A stretch of DNA of 64,000 nucleotides from Streptomyces sp. WMMC500. Lineage in GTDB: Bacteria; Actinomycetota; Actinomycetes; Streptomycetales; Streptomycetaceae. Below are positions 32,924-42,536 of the stretch, piece by piece. Location: NCBI RefSeq assembly GCF_027497195.1, contig NZ_CP114905.1, forward strand, positions 3,272,001-3,336,000, written 5' to 3'. Positions within the stretch are counted from its first letter, which is position 1. Each line of letters begins with the position of its first letter. Below the pieces are notes generated by a model. That model did no database searches, had not been told where the DNA came from, and saw nothing but the letters and a program-made list of their open reading frames with translations. A program made the position numbers and the translations under genes.

Positions 32924-33823
32924 TCACCAGGCCCCCACCTCGCTGTTCGGCCTGATCTGCGCGACCACGGGGACCGCCTCCCCCACCCGCTCGACGGCCT
33001 CCGCCGTCCACGGCCCGACCGCGGCGAACACCACGTGCTCGACCCCGTACTCCGCGAACGCCTCGCACCGCTCCGCGACCGACTCCGCCGGCTCCCCGAG
33101 CTCCATCCGGGCGGTGACCGTCTTCTCCACCTCCCAGTACGGCCGTCCCGCCGCCGCGCAGTGGTCCGCGAGCACGTCCAGCTCGCGGCGGAGCGTCCGG
33201 CCGCCGTCGGGTACGTCGAAGAAGTTGCACGCGTCCGCGTACAGCGCCGCCAGCCGCAGCATCGGCCCGTCGCCGAGGCCGCCGACGAGCACCGCGGGGC
33301 GCGGGCGCTGCACCGGCTGCGGGCTGCACACGGGGTAGTCCAGCGTGAAGTGCCGCCCGTCGAACGCGCCGGTGTCGCCCGCCCACATCTGCTGTGCCAG
33401 CCGCAGCGTCTCCTCCATCCGCTCGACCCGCTCGGCGGCGGGCGGCAGGCCGAGGCCCATGGAGTACGCCTCGTCCTCGCGGTAGCCCGCGCCGATGCCG
33501 AGCCAGGCGCGCCCGCCGGAGAGCACGTCGAGGGTGGTGACGGCCTTGACGAGCAGCGCGGGCGAGCGGTACGTCACGCCGGTGACCATGGTGCCGATGC
33601 GGACGTTCTCGGTACGCGCGGCAAGGTACCCGAGCGTGGTGTACGCCTCCAGCACCGGCTCGTCCGGCGTGCACGTGGGGTCGGCCTGCAGCAGGTGGTC
33701 ACCCACCCAGACGGTGTCCACGCCCGCCGCGTCCGCCACGCCGGCGACGTCGGCGAGCGCGGTCGCGAGCGCCGCGGGGCCACCGGGCCAGGAGAAGTCG
33801 GTGACGTTGATGCTGATGCGCAT
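32924..33823 (-). CDS. LLM-class F420-dependent oxidoreductase
   Basis: 299 residues. Luciferase-like TIM barrel: N-terminal DVAGVADAAGVDTVWVGDHLL, then YLAARTENVRIGTMVTGVTYRSPALLVKAVTTLDVLSGGRAWLGIGAGYREDE, the signature of the F420-using actinobacterial subgroup. The substrate is unknown. It converges with the methyltransferase 21 bases away. Confidence 0.9.
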   Translation of the reverse strand: MRISINVTDFSWPGGPAALATALADVAGVADAAGVDTVWVGDHLLQADPTCTPDEPVLEAYTTLGYLAARTENVRIGTMVTGVTYRSPALLVKAVTTLDVLSGGRAWLGIGAGYREDEAYSMGLGLPPAAERVERMEETLRLAQQMWAGDTGAFDGRHFTLDYPVCSPQPVQRPRPAVLVGGLGDGPMLRLAALYADACNFFDVPDGGRTLRRELDVLADHCAAAGRPYWEVEKTVTARMELGEPAESVAERCEAFAEYGVEHVVFAAVGPWTAEAVERVGEAVPVVAQIRPNSEVGAW

Positions 33824-34022
33824 GGTGGGCGGCCTCCTCGTCGCTTCCGCTCAGTCTGCCTGTGGCGGTGCGTGCCGGTCGTCCGTCCGGAGGAGGCAAC
33901 TTTCTTACTCCCAGAGGAGTAACGGGCGCTCAGGAGGTCTGCGGAGGCGGTAGCGGGCCCTCGGCGGAACCGCCCGGACGGTACGCGGAGGGAGGCCGGC
34001 GGCGACTGCGTACCGTGGTGCC

Positions 34023-34706
34023 ATGAGCACCGCCAAGTTGACGCCCGCCCGGCGCCGGGCCGTGGCCGGGGCCGACGCCGCGACCGGGCTGGTGCGCGCG
34101 AGCGAGCGCGTGCTGGAAGGGCTGGTGGACGGCGGTTTCGCGGTGCGGCATCCGCGCCCTCCGCACCGGCACTACCTCACCCCCGCCGGGCGCGAGCTGC
34201 GCGACCGGCTGCTCGCCGACGCCCGGGCCGCCGCCGACGCCCGGGATGCCGACGCCGCCGGCGCGGACCGGGCCGGCGGCCAAGGCCCGGGAGAACCGGG
34301 CGTGTTCGCGGCCCGTACCGGCGGCGAGCCCGCCCCGGCAGACGCCGCCGCGCGCGCCCGCGAGGTGCGCAGCGCCTGGGAGGGCCTCGCCGAGCTGCGC
34401 CGGGTCAGCAACGCGGACGGCGCCACCGACGTGCCGTGCGCCTGGGAGCGTACGCACCTGGCGTCCGCCGTCGCCCTCGCGCTGGAGGCCGCCGGGCTGC
34501 CCCCGGCCGCCCCCGAGACCGGCGGCTACGTCGTCACCCCCGCCGAGCACCAGCCGGAGGCGGCACGGGTGGCGTGGCGGCCGGGACCCGCGCTGCGGGA
34601 GCTGGTGCGCGCCGCGGGGGCGCTGGAGGCGGCGGGGTGGCAGGTCTCCGAACACCCGGAGCGCGACGGCGGGATGTACCTGCTGGCCTCGCCGCGCCGC
34701 CGCTGA
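34023..34706 (+). CDS. Hypothetical protein with winged-helix-like N-terminus
   Basis: 227 residues. Residues 1-65 (RAVAGADAATGLVRASERVLEGLVDGGFAVRHPRPPHRHYLTPAGRELRDRLLADA) read like the end of a winged helix, with the repeated YLTPAGRELRDRL pattern of MarR/PadR wings. An Ala/Asp-rich linker and a second domain with LREVRSAW-like helices follow. No catalytic motif is seen. ATG start 23 bases after GGAGGG. Function unknown. Confidence 0.7.
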   Translation: MSTAKLTPARRRAVAGADAATGLVRASERVLEGLVDGGFAVRHPRPPHRHYLTPAGRELRDRLLADARAAADARDADAAGADRAGGQGPGEPGVFAARTGGEPAPADAAARAREVRSAWEGLAELRRVSNADGATDVPCAWERTHLASAVALALEAAGLPPAAPETGGYVVTPAEHQPEAARVAWRPGPALRELVRAAGALEAAGWQVSEHPERDGGMYLLASPRRR

Positions 34707-34732
34707 CGGGCCGGTCCGCGGGGCACGACCGC

Positions 34733-34807
34733 GTCGTACGCCGCGCCCGCCGGCGTACGACACCTGCGCAGGGGCGCGTACGGGCACCTCCGCGCCCGTA
34801 CGCGCCC
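34733..34807. terminator. Two hairpins between convergent genes
   Basis: Stem 1 is 11 bp (GTCGTACGCCG at 34733-34743 with 34751-34761). Stem 2 is 14 bp (GGGCGCGTACGGGC at 34772-34785 with 34794-34807). They lie between the 34023 gene and the ABC ATPase, which converge. Confidence 0.75.
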
Positions 34808-34844
34808 TTCCCCCGACTCCCCCGTCGCCTCTGCCGCTCCGTTG

Positions 34845-35528
34845 CTACGCCGCCTCCCGCTCCGTGACCTTCAGCCGGCCCTTCTTGATCACCGCCAGCC
34901 GCGGCGCCCGCCTGGCGATCGAGCTGTCGTGGGTTACCAGCACGTACGTCAGCCCCAGCTCCTTCCACAGCCCTTCCAGCAGCGCCACGATGTCGTCCCG
35001 CGTGTCCTCGTCGAGGTTGCCGGTCGGCTCGTCGGCCAGCAGCACCTTCGGCTGCTTCACCAGCGCCCGGGCGATGGCCACGCGCTGCTGCTGCCCGCCG
35101 GACAGCTCGCCGGGCAGGTGCGTCAGCCGCTCGGCGAGGCCGACGGACTCCAGCGCCTCGGCCGCGCGCCTCGCGCGCTCGGCCGCCTTCACGCCGAGCG
35201 GCACGAGCGCGGTCTCGACGTTCTCCTGGGCGCTGAGGGTGGGGATGAGGTTGAAGCTCTGGAAGACGAAGCCGATGGTCGAGGCCCGCACCCGGGTCAG
35301 CGCGGCCTCGCTGAGGCCGCCGAGGTCGGTGCCGTCGAGGCTGAGGGTGCCGGAGGTCGCGCGGTCGAGGCCGCCGAGCAGTTGCAGCAGCGTCGACTTG
35401 CCGCCGCCGGTGGGGCCGCGGACGACGAGCTGGTCGCCGTCGGCGATGGTGAGGTCGACGCCGGCGAGGGCGTCGATGGCGTCCTTGCCGCGCTGGTAGC
35501 GCTTGGTGACGCCGGTGAGCTGGTACAT
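34845..35528 (-). CDS. ABC transporter ATP-binding protein (MacB/LolD type)
   Basis: 227 residues. Walker A GPTGGGKSTLL, Q-loop FVFQSFNLIPTLSAQENV, signature LSGGQQQRVAIARAL, Walker B VLLADEPTGNLDE, H-loop VTHD. This is the MacB/LolD/FtsE class, which partners FtsX-like permeases and acts as a mechanotransducer, not a channel-type importer. The ATG at 35528 suits the GGAG upstream better than the TTG nine bases earlier. It forms an operon with the permease 51 bp upstream. Confidence 0.92.
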   Translation of the reverse strand: MYQLTGVTKRYQRGKDAIDALAGVDLTIADGDQLVVRGPTGGGKSTLLQLLGGLDRATSGTLSLDGTDLGGLSEAALTRVRASTIGFVFQSFNLIPTLSAQENVETALVPLGVKAAERARRAAEALESVGLAERLTHLPGELSGGQQQRVAIARALVKQPKVLLADEPTGNLDEDTRDDIVALLEGLWKELGLTYVLVTHDSSIARRAPRLAVIKKGRLKVTEREAA

Positions 35529-35579
35529 CGTGGTCAACTCCAGGGGTGCCGCGGGTGAGGTGGTCGGGTGGGGAAGGGG

Positions 35580-37037
35580 CTACTCGACGCGCCGCAGCGC
35601 GTCCGCGGGCCGCAGCCGTGCCGCCCGCCAGCCGCCGAAGAGACCGGCGATCAGCCCGCCGGCGACCGCGAGCGCGACGGCCAGCGCGATCACGGACAGC
35701 GTCACGGGCGCCTCAAGCCCGACCTCCACGCTGGAGGTGGCGGCGTCCAGCATCTCCTGCGGCCCGCGCAGCACGGCGCCCTCGGGCGCGTCGGAGGCGG
35801 GGCCCATCGAGGCTTCGAGCGTCGGGGCGACGGCCGTGACGACGTACGCGCCGCCGATCCCGAGCGCGATGCCGAGGAGGCCGCCGAGGATCCCGTTGAC
35901 GAACGCCTCGCCCATCACCTGCCGGACGACCCGCCCGCTGCGCCAGCCGAGCGCCTTGAGCGTGCCGAACTCCCGCACGCGCCGGCCGACGGCCGACATC
36001 GTGAGCAGCCCGGCGAGCAGGAAGGCGGCGATCAGGACGACGACGGAGAGCCACTTGCCGATGTTGGTGGCCAGGTCGGAGGCGGTGGAGAGGTTGCCGG
36101 AGACCTGTTCGGCGAGGTCGGAGGCGGAGGTGACGCTGGCGCCCGACACGTTCTCGTCGATGGCGTCCTTGACCGCGGGGATGTCCTCGGAGCTGTCGGC
36201 CTTGACGTAGATGGTGGAGACCTTGTCCTGCAGGTCGGCGTCGGACAGCTCCTGGGCGCGCTTGAGCGGGATGTAGACGTTCGCGGTGGCGGCGCCGGTG
36301 TCCGCGGTGGCGATGCCCACGACCTCGAACTTCTCGCCCTTGATGGTGACGTCGTCGCCGACCTTCAGGCCCTCGTCCTTGGCGTACGCGCTGTCGACGA
36401 CGGTCTTCAGGGCGTCGGTGTCGTTCTTGCCGAAGGTCACGCCGTCGCTGATCTTCGACGAGGAGAGCGGACCGACGTCCTGCTGGGTGACGTCGAGGCC
36501 GGTGACGGTGAAGGAGTCGACGTCGATGTCGGCGCCGCCGCCCTCGATCCGCGGGCCGCCGCCGCCCCCGCCGCCGGGCCCGCCCTGGCCGGGGGCCGCC
36601 TGGCCGGTGGCGCCGCCCTCGATCTTCCCGGGCTGGAAGTCGCCCTTGAACTCGATGTCGTTGAGCGCCAGCGCGCCCACCGCCGTGTCGACGCCGTCCT
36701 GGGCCGCGACCTCGCCGACGACGGAGTCGTCGAGGTGCTGGAAGCCGCCGAGCGGCATCAGCCGGTCGTCGGTCTTGGTGGCGTCCTCACCGTCCTCGCC
36801 GGGCCCGATGCGGAAGCTCTGCGGACCGCCGTCGCTCTCGTCCGCCTCCTTGCTGACGGTGAGGTCGGTGCCCACGCCGTACAGGGAGTGGAGGACTTCG
36901 TCCTGGGCGTCGCGCATGCCGGCGGCCACGGACGAGACGGTGATGACGAGGCCGATCCCGAGCGCGAGGCCGAGGGCGACGACCAGTGCGGCCTTTCTGC
37001 GCCGGCGCAACTCGCGCCGCAGGTAGGTGAGGAACAT
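35580..37037 (-). CDS. MacB-like ABC transporter permease (FtsX domain)
   Basis: 485 residues. One N-terminal membrane helix (AALVVALGLALGIGLVITVSSVAAGM), a periplasmic-type domain of about 270 residues with a Gly-rich run (GQGGPGGGGGGGPRIEGGG) and a C-terminal FtsX domain with three helices (WLSVVVLIAAFLLAGLLTMSAVGRRVREFGTLKALGWRS to GLIAGLFGGWRAARLRPADALR). This is the layout of MacB-type permeases used for drug, peptide or lipoprotein extrusion. The substrate is unknown. Confidence 0.9.
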   Translation of the reverse strand: MFLTYLRRELRRRRKAALVVALGLALGIGLVITVSSVAAGMRDAQDEVLHSLYGVGTDLTVSKEADESDGGPQSFRIGPGEDGEDATKTDDRLMPLGGFQHLDDSVVGEVAAQDGVDTAVGALALNDIEFKGDFQPGKIEGGATGQAAPGQGGPGGGGGGGPRIEGGGADIDVDSFTVTGLDVTQQDVGPLSSSKISDGVTFGKNDTDALKTVVDSAYAKDEGLKVGDDVTIKGEKFEVVGIATADTGAATANVYIPLKRAQELSDADLQDKVSTIYVKADSSEDIPAVKDAIDENVSGASVTSASDLAEQVSGNLSTASDLATNIGKWLSVVVLIAAFLLAGLLTMSAVGRRVREFGTLKALGWRSGRVVRQVMGEAFVNGILGGLLGIALGIGGAYVVTAVAPTLEASMGPASDAPEGAVLRGPQEMLDAATSSVEVGLEAPVTLSVIALAVALAVAGGLIAGLFGGWRAARLRPADALRRVE

Positions 37038-37100
37038 GTGGCGAAGCTATGAGGCCATGTTGGGGAAAGGCTGAGGCCACCGTGAGAGTGCCATGAGAAA

Positions 37101-37147
37101 GGCCGTGGCCCGGACCGTACGGCGTGCGTACGGTCCGGGCCACGGCC
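37101..37147 (-). terminator. Very stable hairpin terminator (21-bp stem)
   Basis: A perfect 21-bp stem (arm GGCCGTGGCCCGGACCGTAC plus G, 37101-37121; complement 37127-37147) with a 5-base loop. It stands downstream of the L,D-transpeptidase on the minus strand and separates it from the ABC permease. Confidence 0.88.
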
Positions 37148-37194
37148 CTCTTCCTGCGCCAGGCGCTACGGCGCCCGCCGGGGGCGCCCGCCGC

Positions 37195-38436
37195 TCAGAG
37201 CGCGCTGCCCTGCTGCCAGGCGGCCCAGTCCATGTTCCAGCCGTTGAGGCCGTTGTCCGGGGCGATGGTCTCGTCCGGCGAGTTCTTGACGATCACGACG
37301 TCGCCGAGCAGCGACTGGTTGTAGAACCACGCGCCGTCCGTGCCCGGGTCGTTCGCGCCCTGCTTGTCGAACAGGCCGACGCAGCCGTGGCTGGTGTTGG
37401 CGCTGCCGAAGACGCCCTGGCCGCCCCAGTAGTTGCCGTGGATGAACGTGCCGGAGGTGGACAGCCGCATGGCGTGCGGCACGTCGGGGATGTCGTACTC
37501 GCTCTTGCCGTCGTCGTCGGTGAAGCCGACGGTCGAGCCGTCCATCCGGGTCTCCTCGTGCTTCTCGGAGATCACCATCTGACCGTTGTACGTGGGGTTC
37601 TCGGGCGCGCCCGCGGAGATCGGGATGGTCTTGACCTTCTTACCGTCCCGCACGACCTCCATCGTCATGGCCTTGACGTCGACGGTGGTGACCTGCGAGC
37701 GGCCCACGGTGAAGCTCATCTCGCGGTCCTGCACGCCGTAGACGCCGGGCGACGCCTCGACGCCGTCGAGGTTCATGTCCATCGTGACGGTGGAGCCCGC
37801 CTGCCAGTAGTCCTCGGGGCGGAAGTCGAGCCGGGTGTCGTTGAACCAGTGGCCGACGACCTCCTGGCCGCTGCTCGACTCGACGTCGATCTTCGACTGG
37901 ACGGCCGCCTTGTCCTCGACCGGCTTGTCGAAGTTGAGCGACACCGGCATGCCGACGCCGACCTCGGTGCCGTCCTCCGGGGTGAAGTAGCCGATCACGC
38001 TGTTCTCGGCGGAGACGGTGGAGAAGTTCGCGTTGGACGTGGACACCTGGCCGTCGCCGTCCTCGGCCTTGGCGGTGATCTGGTACTCCGTGCCGCGCTC
38101 CAGCGCCGCGTCCGGCGTCCAGGAGGCGCCGTCGTCCGCGATCGTCCCGGCGATCTCGTCGGTGCTGCCCGCCGCGGTCAGCACGACCTCGGTGAGCTTG
38201 CCGCCGTCGACCGTGACCTTGGTGTCGGAGTTGATCCCGACGTTCTCCGTGCCGTCCTTGGGAGCGATGGATATTCGGGCGTCCGGCACGTTCTTCTTCT
38301 GCTCGGAGGCGGACTCCTTCTGATCCCCGGAGTCGTCCGCGTTGCTGTCGCCCCCGCACGCGGTCAGCCCCAGCACGGCGCTCATCGCCAGCGCGGCCAG
38401 CGCCGTCCCGCGCCGCCCCTTGCCGTACACCCTCAC
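37195..38436 (-). CDS. L,D-transpeptidase lipoprotein (YkuD with Ig-like domains)
   Basis: 413 residues. A lipoprotein signal peptide ends in LGLTAC with lipidated Cys27, then an Asp/Ser-rich linker, two Ig-like domains (about residues 55-260, the second with YFTPEDGTEVGVGMPVSLNFDKPV) and a YkuD catalytic domain with FIHGNYWG and SHGCVGL, whose cysteine is catalytic. It forms 3-3 cross-links in peptidoglycan on the outer face of the membrane, like mycobacterial LdtMt2, and ends in a Trp-rich C-terminal segment (NGWNMDWAAWQQG). Confidence 0.95.
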   Translation of the reverse strand: MRVYGKGRRGTALAALAMSAVLGLTACGGDSNADDSGDQKESASEQKKNVPDARISIAPKDGTENVGINSDTKVTVDGGKLTEVVLTAAGSTDEIAGTIADDGASWTPDAALERGTEYQITAKAEDGDGQVSTSNANFSTVSAENSVIGYFTPEDGTEVGVGMPVSLNFDKPVEDKAAVQSKIDVESSSGQEVVGHWFNDTRLDFRPEDYWQAGSTVTMDMNLDGVEASPGVYGVQDREMSFTVGRSQVTTVDVKAMTMEVVRDGKKVKTIPISAGAPENPTYNGQMVISEKHEETRMDGSTVGFTDDDGKSEYDIPDVPHAMRLSTSGTFIHGNYWGGQGVFGSANTSHGCVGLFDKQGANDPGTDGAWFYNQSLLGDVVIVKNSPDETIAPDNGLNGWNMDWAAWQQGSAL

Positions 38437-38643
38437 GTCTTAACTCCCCTTCACCGCGAAGGGCACGATTGCCCTATCTCACGGAGTAGGACGCCCATTC
38501 CCCACTGGCCCGTTCCGGACTGCTACCCACTGTGGCACACGCCACCGGCACTCCTGAGCCGCGGCCGGGCGCGCCGGTCCGACTCGAACCGGAGTGAGAC
38601 GGATCGGTGCAGGTCAGCGCGCATTCGATCAGATTGCGACGAA

Positions 38644-40242
38644 TCATGACAGGGGTCCTGTGACGGACTCCACTGCCGCGACGAGCCGGCCGGAGCGTAC
38701 GAAACCCTCCGCGGCGGCCAGATCCGGCGACAGAAAGCGGTCATCCCCCGGCCCCGCCACCCCCGCGTCGCGCACGGCGCGCAGCACGGCCCGCGTGGCG
38801 GGCGCCGGCGTGAGCCCGGCGCGCAACTCGACGGCGCGGGTCGCCGCGTACATCTCGACGGCCAGCACCTTCGTCAGGTGATCGAGGGCGGTACGCAGCT
38901 TGCGCGCCGCGGACCAGCCCATCGAGACGTGGTCCTCCTGCATCGCCGACGACGGGATGGAGTCGGCCGAGGCCGGCACGGCCAGCCGCTTCAACTCGCC
39001 GACCAGCGCGGCCTGGGTGTACTGGGCGATCATCAGGCCCGAGTCCACGCCCGGGTCGCCGGCCAGGAAGGCGGGCAGGCCGTGGCTGCGGTTCTTGTCC
39101 AGCAGCCGGTCGGTGCGGCGCTCGGCGATGGAGCCGAGGTCGGCGGCGGCGATCGCGAGGAAGTCGAGGACGTACGCGACCGGGGCGCCGTGGAAGTTGC
39201 CGTTGGACTCCACGCGCCCTCCGGCATGGGCGCCCCCGGTCAGGACGACCGGGTTGTCGACGGCGGCGGCCAGCTCGCGGTCCGCGACCGTACGGGCGTG
39301 CGCGAGCGTGTCCCGGCCGGCGCCGGCGACCTGGGGCGCGCAGCGTACGGAGTAGGCGTCCTGCACCCGGGGCGCGGCGGGCCGGCCGTCGTGACCGGTC
39401 TGGTGGTGACCGGTGAGGCCGGAGCCGTCGAGCACCTTGAGCATGTTGGCGGCGCTGGCGGCCTGGCCGGGGTGGGGGCGCAGGGCGTGCAGTTCCGGCG
39501 CGAGCACCCGGTCGGTGCCGAGCAGGGCCTCCAGCGTGAGCGCGGCGGTGACGTCGGCGGCGGTGAGCAGCGCGGCGAGGTCGGCGCAGGCCATGAGGAG
39601 CATGCCGAGCATCCCGTCGGTGCCGTTGAGCAGCGCCAGACCCTCCTTCTCGCGCAGGGTGACGGGCGCGAGGCCGTGCGCGGCGAGCAGGTCGGCGGCG
39701 GGGCGCACGGCGCCGTCGGGACCTTCGGCGTCGCCCTCGCCCATGAGCGCCAGCGCGCAGTGGGAGAGCGGGGCGAGGTCGCCGGAGCAGCCGAGGGAGC
39801 CGTACTCGTGCACGACCGGCGTGATGCCGGCGTTGAGCATCCCGGCCATCGCCTGCGCGACCTCGGGCCGCACCCCGGTGTGGCCGGAGGCCAGCGTCTT
39901 CAGGCGCAGGAACATCAGCGCCCGTACGACCTCCCGCTCCACCCGCGGGCCCATGCCGGCCGCGTGCGAGCGGACGATGTTGCGCTGGAGCTGCACGCGC
40001 AGGTCGGGGCTGATGTGCCGGACGGCGAGCGCGCCGAAGCCGGTGGAGACGCCGTACACCGGATCCGGCTTGGCGGCGAGGTCGTCCACGACGCGGCGGG
40101 CGGCCGCGAGTGCGTCGAGGGCGCGGACGGACAGCTCGACGGGCGCGCCGCGGCGGGCGACGGCGAGGACGTCGTCCGCGGTGGTCCCCGCGGGCCCGAG
40201 GACGACCGGGGCGACAGGCGCGGTACGGGGGTGCATATTCAT
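38644..40242 (-). CDS. hutH: Histidine ammonia-lyase
   Basis: 532 residues. It deaminates histidine to urocanate, the first step of histidine use. The MIO prosthetic group forms from C152-S153-G154 in GSLGCSGDLAPLSH, with Cys where most family members have Ala. Catalytic Tyr is in PVYGVSTGFG; other conserved blocks are NGTDGMLG, QDAYSVRCAPQVAGA, ESNGNFHGAP and SSAMQEDHVSMGW. The start is one of two ATGs six bases apart (40242, 40236) behind AAGG. It is divergent from the enoyl-CoA hydratase. No hutU/hutI lie nearby, as is usual in Streptomyces. Confidence 0.95.
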   Translation of the reverse strand: MNMHPRTAPVAPVVLGPAGTTADDVLAVARRGAPVELSVRALDALAAARRVVDDLAAKPDPVYGVSTGFGALAVRHISPDLRVQLQRNIVRSHAAGMGPRVEREVVRALMFLRLKTLASGHTGVRPEVAQAMAGMLNAGITPVVHEYGSLGCSGDLAPLSHCALALMGEGDAEGPDGAVRPAADLLAAHGLAPVTLREKEGLALLNGTDGMLGMLLMACADLAALLTAADVTAALTLEALLGTDRVLAPELHALRPHPGQAASAANMLKVLDGSGLTGHHQTGHDGRPAAPRVQDAYSVRCAPQVAGAGRDTLAHARTVADRELAAAVDNPVVLTGGAHAGGRVESNGNFHGAPVAYVLDFLAIAAADLGSIAERRTDRLLDKNRSHGLPAFLAGDPGVDSGLMIAQYTQAALVGELKRLAVPASADSIPSSAMQEDHVSMGWSAARKLRTALDHLTKVLAVEMYAATRAVELRAGLTPAPATRAVLRAVRDAGVAGPGDDRFLSPDLAAAEGFVRSGRLVAAVESVTGPLS

Positions 40243-40405
40243 ATTCAGAAACCTTACGAAGTGAATCCCGGGCTGTCACGGGCGCTGCGCGGGCCCTCCG
40301 TGGGACGCCGGGCCGACGGAAGACACCCGCTGTCGGGCCTGGCGCGAGGCGGCTCCACGCACTACGTTAGCGCCCGTTAACACCACGACCCGGAGGCCGA
40401 TCCGC

Positions 40406-41185
40406 ATGGGCGAGGGCATCGCCGTCCGCACGCACGACCACGTCGCCGAGCTGGTCCTCGACCGGCCGGAGGCCATGAACGCCGTCTCCACCGAGCTGGC
40501 CCGCGCGCTCACCGAGACCACCGCGCGGCTCGCCGCGGACGCCTCCGTACGGGCCGTGGTCCTCAGCTCCAGCCACGAGCGGGCGTTCTGCGTCGGCGCG
40601 GACCTCAAGGAGCGCAACGACTTCACCGACGCCGACATGCACCGCCACCGTCCCACGGCACGCGCGGCGTACACGGGCGTGCTGGAGCTGCCGATGCCGG
40701 TGGTCGCCGCGGTGCACGGCTTCGCGCTCGGCGGGGGCTACGAGCTGGCGCTCTCCTGCGACTTCATCGTCGCCGACGAGACGGCGGTGGTCGGGCTGCC
40801 GGAGGTGTCGGTCGGGGTGGTGCCGGGCGGCGGCGGGACGCAGTTGCTGCCGCGCCGGGTGGGCTCCGCCCGCGCGGCGGAGCTGATCTTCACCGCGCGC
40901 CGGGTGGAGGCGGCGGAGGCGCACGCGCTCGGCCTGGTCGACCGGCTGGTGCCGGCGGGCGAGGCCCGTACGACGGCGCTGGACCTGGCGCAGCGGATCG
41001 CGGGCAACTCGCCGGTGGGCGTACGGGCCGCGAAGCGGGCGCTGCGGCTGGGCTTCGGGCGGGAGCTGACGGCGGGGCTGGAGATCGAGGACGCGGCGTG
41101 GCGGCGGACGGCGCTGTCGGCGGACCGGCGGGAGGGCGTGGCCGCGTTCAACGAGAAGCGCAAGCCCGAGTGGCCCGGGCTGTAA
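40406..41185 (+). CDS. Enoyl-CoA hydratase/isomerase family protein
   Basis: 259 residues. Crotonase fold with AFCVGADLKERNDF (oxyanion-hole region), VHGFALGGGYELALSCDFIVADETAVVGLPEVSVGVVPGGGGTQLLPR; the Glu of GLPEV corresponds to a catalytic glutamate of hydratases. The C-terminal RREGVAAFNEKRKPEWPG is typical. The role in fatty-acid or amino-acid catabolism cannot be fixed from the sequence. ATG start behind GGAGG. Confidence 0.92.
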   Translation: MGEGIAVRTHDHVAELVLDRPEAMNAVSTELARALTETTARLAADASVRAVVLSSSHERAFCVGADLKERNDFTDADMHRHRPTARAAYTGVLELPMPVVAAVHGFALGGGYELALSCDFIVADETAVVGLPEVSVGVVPGGGGTQLLPRRVGSARAAELIFTARRVEAAEAHALGLVDRLVPAGEARTTALDLAQRIAGNSPVGVRAAKRALRLGFGRELTAGLEIEDAAWRRTALSADRREGVAAFNEKRKPEWPGL

Positions 41186-41310
41186 CCGGGAGCCCGACCG
41201 GAACAAGACGGGAACAAGGCGGAACGGGAGGGACGCGGGGGGGCGCTCTCCTCATAGTGGCCAATCGGGCTAAATCCCGCAAATGGTGAGGAATTGCCTA
41301 CCCTGGAGCC

Positions 41311-42417
41311 GTGACGGGCAACGACCCTCCCCCGGGCGAGCCGCTGCGCGCCCTGGTCGAGCTGGCCGGCGCGCTGGCGGAGGCGGTCACGCCCCGCGAC
41401 ACCGCACGCGCGGCGGCGGCCGGCGCCAGGCGGGCGCTCGTCGGGTCGTTCGCGGCGGTGTCCGTCTGGGAGCCGGAGCGCGGGCGGCTGCGGGTGCTCG
41501 TGAACGACGGCGAGCGGGCCCCCGGCGAGGAGGAGTTCCCGTCCGACGAGTCGTACCCCCTGCGCGCGTTCCCGGACCCGGCCTCCCCCGGCGGCCCCTG
41601 GACGGCCACCGAGGACTCCCCGGGGCCGCGCGGGGACCGGCTGCGGCGGCGGGGGCGGGGCAGTTGCCTGGTGGCGCCGGTGCTGGTGCACGGGCGCGCG
41701 TGGGGCGAGCTGTACGTCGCCCGCCCGCGCGGCGCGGCGGCCTTCACGCCGTACGACGCGGCCTTCGCGGCGGCGGTGAGCGCGGTGGTCGCGGCGGGGC
41801 TCGCGCAGACGGAGCGGCTGGAGGAGGCGCGGCGGCTGGCGTTCACGGACCCGCTGACGGGGCTGGCCAACCGCCGGGCGCTGGACCTGCGGCTGGACGA
41901 GGCGGTGGCGCGGCACCGCGCGGACGGCACGGTGGTCAGCCTGGTCGTCTGCGACGTCAACGGCCTCAAGGAGGTCAACGACTCCTTCGGCCACGCGCGC
42001 GGCGACCGCCTGCTGGAACGATTCGGCGCGCTGCTGTCGCTGCACGGGGCGGCGCTGGGGGACACCCTGGCCGCCCGGCTGGGCGGCGACGAGTTCTGCC
42101 TGCTGGCGGCGGGCCCGCCGGCCGACGACGTGGTCCGCACCGCGGCGGAGTTGTGCGCGCGGGCGGCGGACCTGGAGCCGGGCCGGGGGGTGGCGTGCGG
42201 GGTGGCGTCGACGGGGGACCCGATCGGCCCTGTGCCGTCGGGCCGCCGGCTGCTGCGGCTGGCGGACGCGGCGCAGTACGCGGCGAAGGCGGCGGGCGCG
42301 GCGGGGCCGGTGGTGGCGGGCCGGGACCGGGAGGTGACGCACCTGGCCGACCACCCGCCCCGGGGGCGCAGCCGGCGGGCGTTCCGGGGGCGGCCCCGCG
42401 GACGCGGGGACCGCTAG
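41311..42417 (+). CDS. Diguanylate cyclase (GAF-GGDEF)
   Basis: 368 residues. A GAF domain (about residues 15-165) is followed by a GGDEF domain from FTDPLTGLANRRALDLRL to about residue 335. The active-site loop is an intact GGDEF (258-262, RLGGDEFCLL), with DVNGLKEVNDSFGHARGDRLL upstream, so the protein should make cyclic di-GMP, which in Streptomyces holds back sporulation through BldD. No RxxD inhibitory site is seen in front of GGDEF. The tail is Arg/Gly-rich. GTG start. The place matches a conserved GAF-GGDEF gene of Streptomyces near hutH. Confidence 0.92.
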   Translation: MTGNDPPPGEPLRALVELAGALAEAVTPRDTARAAAAGARRALVGSFAAVSVWEPERGRLRVLVNDGERAPGEEEFPSDESYPLRAFPDPASPGGPWTATEDSPGPRGDRLRRRGRGSCLVAPVLVHGRAWGELYVARPRGAAAFTPYDAAFAAAVSAVVAAGLAQTERLEEARRLAFTDPLTGLANRRALDLRLDEAVARHRADGTVVSLVVCDVNGLKEVNDSFGHARGDRLLERFGALLSLHGAALGDTLAARLGGDEFCLLAAGPPADDVVRTAAELCARAADLEPGRGVACGVASTGDPIGPVPSGRRLLRLADAAQYAAKAAGAAGPVVAGRDREVTHLADHPPRGRSRRAFRGRPRGRGDR

Positions 42418-42536
42418 GCCCGTGCCGGGGGCCGGGCCGCATCGGCGGGACCACCCCGGCGGGCGCGAGGAGCGCCGGACGGTTCACTGATCGGTCCGGG
42501 AAGAGCAGGATCATCCCTGTACGCGGGGAGTGCCCT

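Noticed and set aside
37038..37194. Palindromic stretch as a possible small RNA
   Set aside because: The 21-bp hairpin sits just after the L,D-transpeptidase stop and is best explained as its terminator.
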